Below, piece after piece: positions 61,813-64,000 of a stretch of DNA of 64,000 nucleotides. The stretch is from assembly GCA_001936135.1 (NCBI GenBank), contig CP012816.1, positions 3,593,501 through 3,657,500 on the forward strand, given 5' to 3'. A program made the translations under genes and the position numbers. The notes under the pieces are model-generated. The model did not search any database and was not told the DNA's origin. It was given only the letters and a program-made list of their open reading frames with translations. Numbering within the stretch: position 1 is the first letter of the stretch; each line of letters starts with the position of its first letter. The stretch comes from Saccharomycopsis fibuligera x Saccharomycopsis cf. fibuligera (Eukaryota > Ascomycota > Saccharomycetes > Ascoideales > Saccharomycopsidaceae).

Positions 61813-63552
61813 ATGGCCGTTGCAGCTTCCCAGTTTAGACAAAAGTCAAAACAAAAGATGGCTCCTGAAAAGGAGCGTTTTATTCAGACCTGCGCTGATA
61901 TTTCCCTCGAATTAGTCTCCTCATTGCAAACTTCCAAGGACATTAACTTGAATGGTTTAATCACTAGATACTCCAAAAAATACAAACTCAAGTCCCAGCC
62001 TAGACTTACAGACATTATTTCCTCTATACCTGATCAATATAAAAAATACTTGATCCCTAAGCTTAAAGCTAAACCTGTCAGAACCGCCTCGGGGATCGCG
62101 GTGGTGGCCGTTATGTGCAAGCCTCATAGATGTCCTCACATTGCTTATACCGGTAACATCTGCGTTTACTGTCCCGGTGGACCAGATAGTGATTTTGAAT
62201 ATTCTACTCAGTCATATACCGGTTACGAGCCAACGTCCATGAGAGCTATTAGAGCGAGATATGATCCATACGAGCAAGCCAGAGGTAGAGTGGAACAGTT
62301 ACGCCAACTTGGTCATTCTATTGATAAAGTTGAATACATTATCATGGGAGGCACTTTTATGTCTTTGCCAATTGAATATCGTGAGAATTTCATTGCTAAT
62401 TTGCACAATGCATTGACTGGATTCACCGGTTTGAATTTGGATGAGGCAATCAAATTTTCTCAACAATCTTTGACTAAATGTGTCGGGATAACCATTGAAA
62501 CTAGACCTGATTACTGTACCGAGACACATTTGTCTGATATGTTGAAATATGGATGTACTAGATTAGAAATTGGGGTTCAATCTGTTTATGAAGATGTCGC
62601 TAGAGATACTAATAGAGGTCACACTGTGAAAGCAGTATGCCATACATTTGCAGTTTCCAAAGATGCAGGTTACAAAATTGTTAGTCATATGATGCCAGAT
62701 TTACCAAACGTTGGCATGGAGAGAGATTTGGAACAATTCAAAGAATATTTTGAAAATCCAGAATTTAGAACTGACGGGTTGAAAATATACCCAACTTTGG
62801 TCATTAGAGGCACTGGGCTTTACGAATTATGGAAATGCGGCAAATACAAATCCTACAATGCCAATGCTTTGATTGATTTGGTAGCTAGAATATTAGCATT
62901 AGTGCCTCCATGGACAAGAATTTACAGAGTGCAAAGAGATATTCCAATGCCATTGGTCAGTTCTGGTGTCGACAATGGTAATTTAAGAGAGCTCGCGCTA
63001 ACAAGAATGAAAGATTTTGGTGTCACTTGTAGAGATGTTAGAACTAGAGAAGTTGGAATTCAAGAAGTGCATCATAAGGTGCAACCGGATCAAGTGGAAC
63101 TAATCAGACGTGATTATTACGCTAACGGAGGCTGGGAAACCTTCCTTTCATATGAAGATCCAAAACAAGATATTTTGATTGGATTATTAAGATTAAGAAA
63201 AGCTTCAAAAAAATACACATTTAGAAAAGAATTCACATCTCAGCCAACTTCTATCATTAGAGAATTGCACGTTTATGGATCAGTGGTGCCTGTTCATTCA
63301 AGAGATCCTAAAAAATTCCAGCATCAAGGGTTTGGTACTTTACTTATGGAAGAAGCTGAAAGAATTGCTAGAGAAGAACATGGCTCGGAAAAAATTAGTG
63401 TCATTTCTGGGGTTGGTGTTAGAAATTATTACGGCAAATTGGGTTATGAGTTGGATGGCCCATATATGTCTAAGAAGATTGTTCAAGCTTGTAGTGCTGA
63501 TGAAGATGAAGATGAAGATGAAGAAGACATTGTGGATGGATTTTTCAATTAA
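61813..63552 (+). CDS. ELP3: Elongator catalytic subunit, radical-SAM tRNA carboxymethyl-uridine synthase
   Basis: 579 residues (S. cerevisiae Elp3 has 557). Elongator modifies wobble U34 of tRNAs to cm5U, the base of mcm5 and ncm5 groups. The radical SAM cluster cysteines are in [17 protein letters not shown] (Cys107, Cys117, Cys120). GGTFMSLP and the GVQS region are typical. The C-terminal GNAT acetyltransferase domain has [20 protein letters not shown] and [16 protein letters not shown]. The tail [10 protein letters not shown] is an acidic run coded by GATGAA repeats and is longer than in S. cerevisiae. In cooperation with Elp1/Elp2/Elp4-6 it acts in the cytosol. ATG at 61813. Confidence 0.98.
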   Translation: MAVAASQFRQKSKQKMAPEKERFIQTCADISLELVSSLQTSKDINLNGLITRYSKKYKLKSQPRLTDIISSIPDQYKKYLIPKLKAKPVRTASGIAVVAVMCKPHRCPHIAYTGNICVYCPGGPDSDFEYSTQSYTGYEPTSMRAIRARYDPYEQARGRVEQLRQLGHSIDKVEYIIMGGTFMSLPIEYRENFIANLHNALTGFTGLNLDEAIKFSQQSLTKCVGITIETRPDYCTETHLSDMLKYGCTRLEIGVQSVYEDVARDTNRGHTVKAVCHTFAVSKDAGYKIVSHMMPDLPNVGMERDLEQFKEYFENPEFRTDGLKIYPTLVIRGTGLYELWKCGKYKSYNANALIDLVARILALVPPWTRIYRVQRDIPMPLVSSGVDNGNLRELALTRMKDFGVTCRDVRTREVGIQEVHHKVQPDQVELIRRDYYANGGWETFLSYEDPKQDILIGLLRLRKASKKYTFRKEFTSQPTSIIRELHVYGSVVPVHSRDPKKFQHQGFGTLLMEEAERIAREEHGSEKISVISGVGVRNYYGKLGYELDGPYMSKKIVQACSADEDEDEDEEDIVDGFFN

Positions 63553-64000
63553 GATACTTAGCCTATTGCCTCTATTGTTGTGGAACTAGGATGTTTCAAC
63601 TGTGTACTATATATTGATGTTTTTTGTTCTTAAATGTGCTTTGAATTAAATATCATTTTTTTTTTCATTTTGGTTTTTTTTTTCTTTTATTGTTTTTTTT
63701 TTTTTTTTTTTTTTTTTTATTATTGCTTGGCTTCGCTTCGCTTCCCATATTCATTCTTCTGGAAGTATATATGTGCATATAGGATTAATTGATCTGTTCT
63801 TTTCAAAAAAACAACATAAATTGTAGTTTCAGAATGAGGTTACTCAAAAGGAAAACAAAGAAGGAACAAAGCGTTAACATATTATAAGAAACAAGATTAT
63901 GATGAATATCAGTACAGTGGTTGGGTATTACTTCATAAACAGTAAATGATTGACGAAAGAAATGATAAAAAAGATCAACAGTATGAAGATATAGAAGATA
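63553..64000. terminator. ELP3 3' flank to the window edge
   Basis: T-rich with a T26 run at 63693-63718. No start of a further gene is visible before the right edge. Confidence 0.45.

Overview
The window is nuclear DNA of a budding yeast of the CTG-Ser (Candida) clade, probably close to the Candida parapsilosis/Lodderomyces group; the species is not proven. The genes are compact, AT-rich at their flanks and mostly intronless. The introns I found carry yeast-type signals (GTATGT, then CTAAC close to the AG). A conserved position of PRS1 where the family has Ser is written CTG (43910-43912), which fits CUG=Ser. Leucines that a standard translation gives for CTG codons should therefore be read as serine.

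Layout, left to right. 0-7 kb: the start of an unidentified Ser/Asn-repeat protein at the edge, IMH3 (IMP dehydrogenase) with an intron holding a snR54-type C/D snoRNA, and two head-to-head, essentially identical secreted aspartyl protease genes in ~1.42 kb inverted repeat arms. 7-18 kb: a Rho GEF (Tus1/Rom2 type), RPS1, the mitochondrial HMG protein GCF1 and IRC21. 18-31 kb: TEM1, ORC1, SPE1, REX3 and CPY1. 31-43 kb: a membrane-anchored coiled-coil protein with a 14-residue tandem repeat, RPR2, YND1 and PIF1. 43-64 kb: PRS1, VIP1, AFG3, CAR2, an ARF GEF with a previously hidden 30-nt first exon, and ELP3.

This is a eukaryotic chromosome arm, so most neighbours are unrelated housekeeping genes. 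Some share a theme: GCF1 and PIF1 maintain mitochondrial DNA, REX3 and RPR2 process RNA, and SPE1 and CAR2 both consume ornithine. Divergent promoter pairs are SAP/SAP, IRC21/TEM1, CPY1/coiled-coil, RPR2/YND1, PIF1/PRS1 and ARF-GEF/ELP3. I saw no tRNA genes, transposons, LTRs or CRISPR arrays. Very long homopolymers (A35, A53, T41) lie between genes.

I found no wholly new system. The items most worth a second look are the perfectly homogenised SAP inverted pair, the intronic snoRNA, the missed intron of the ARF GEF, the ~85-residue insertion inside the ORC1 ATPase core, the third HMG-like segment in GCF1, and the 18-unit coiled-coil repeat. Several reading frames extend 5' of the first ATG, so starts were set at ATG codons (ORC1, REX3, PIF1, coiled-coil protein, CAR2).
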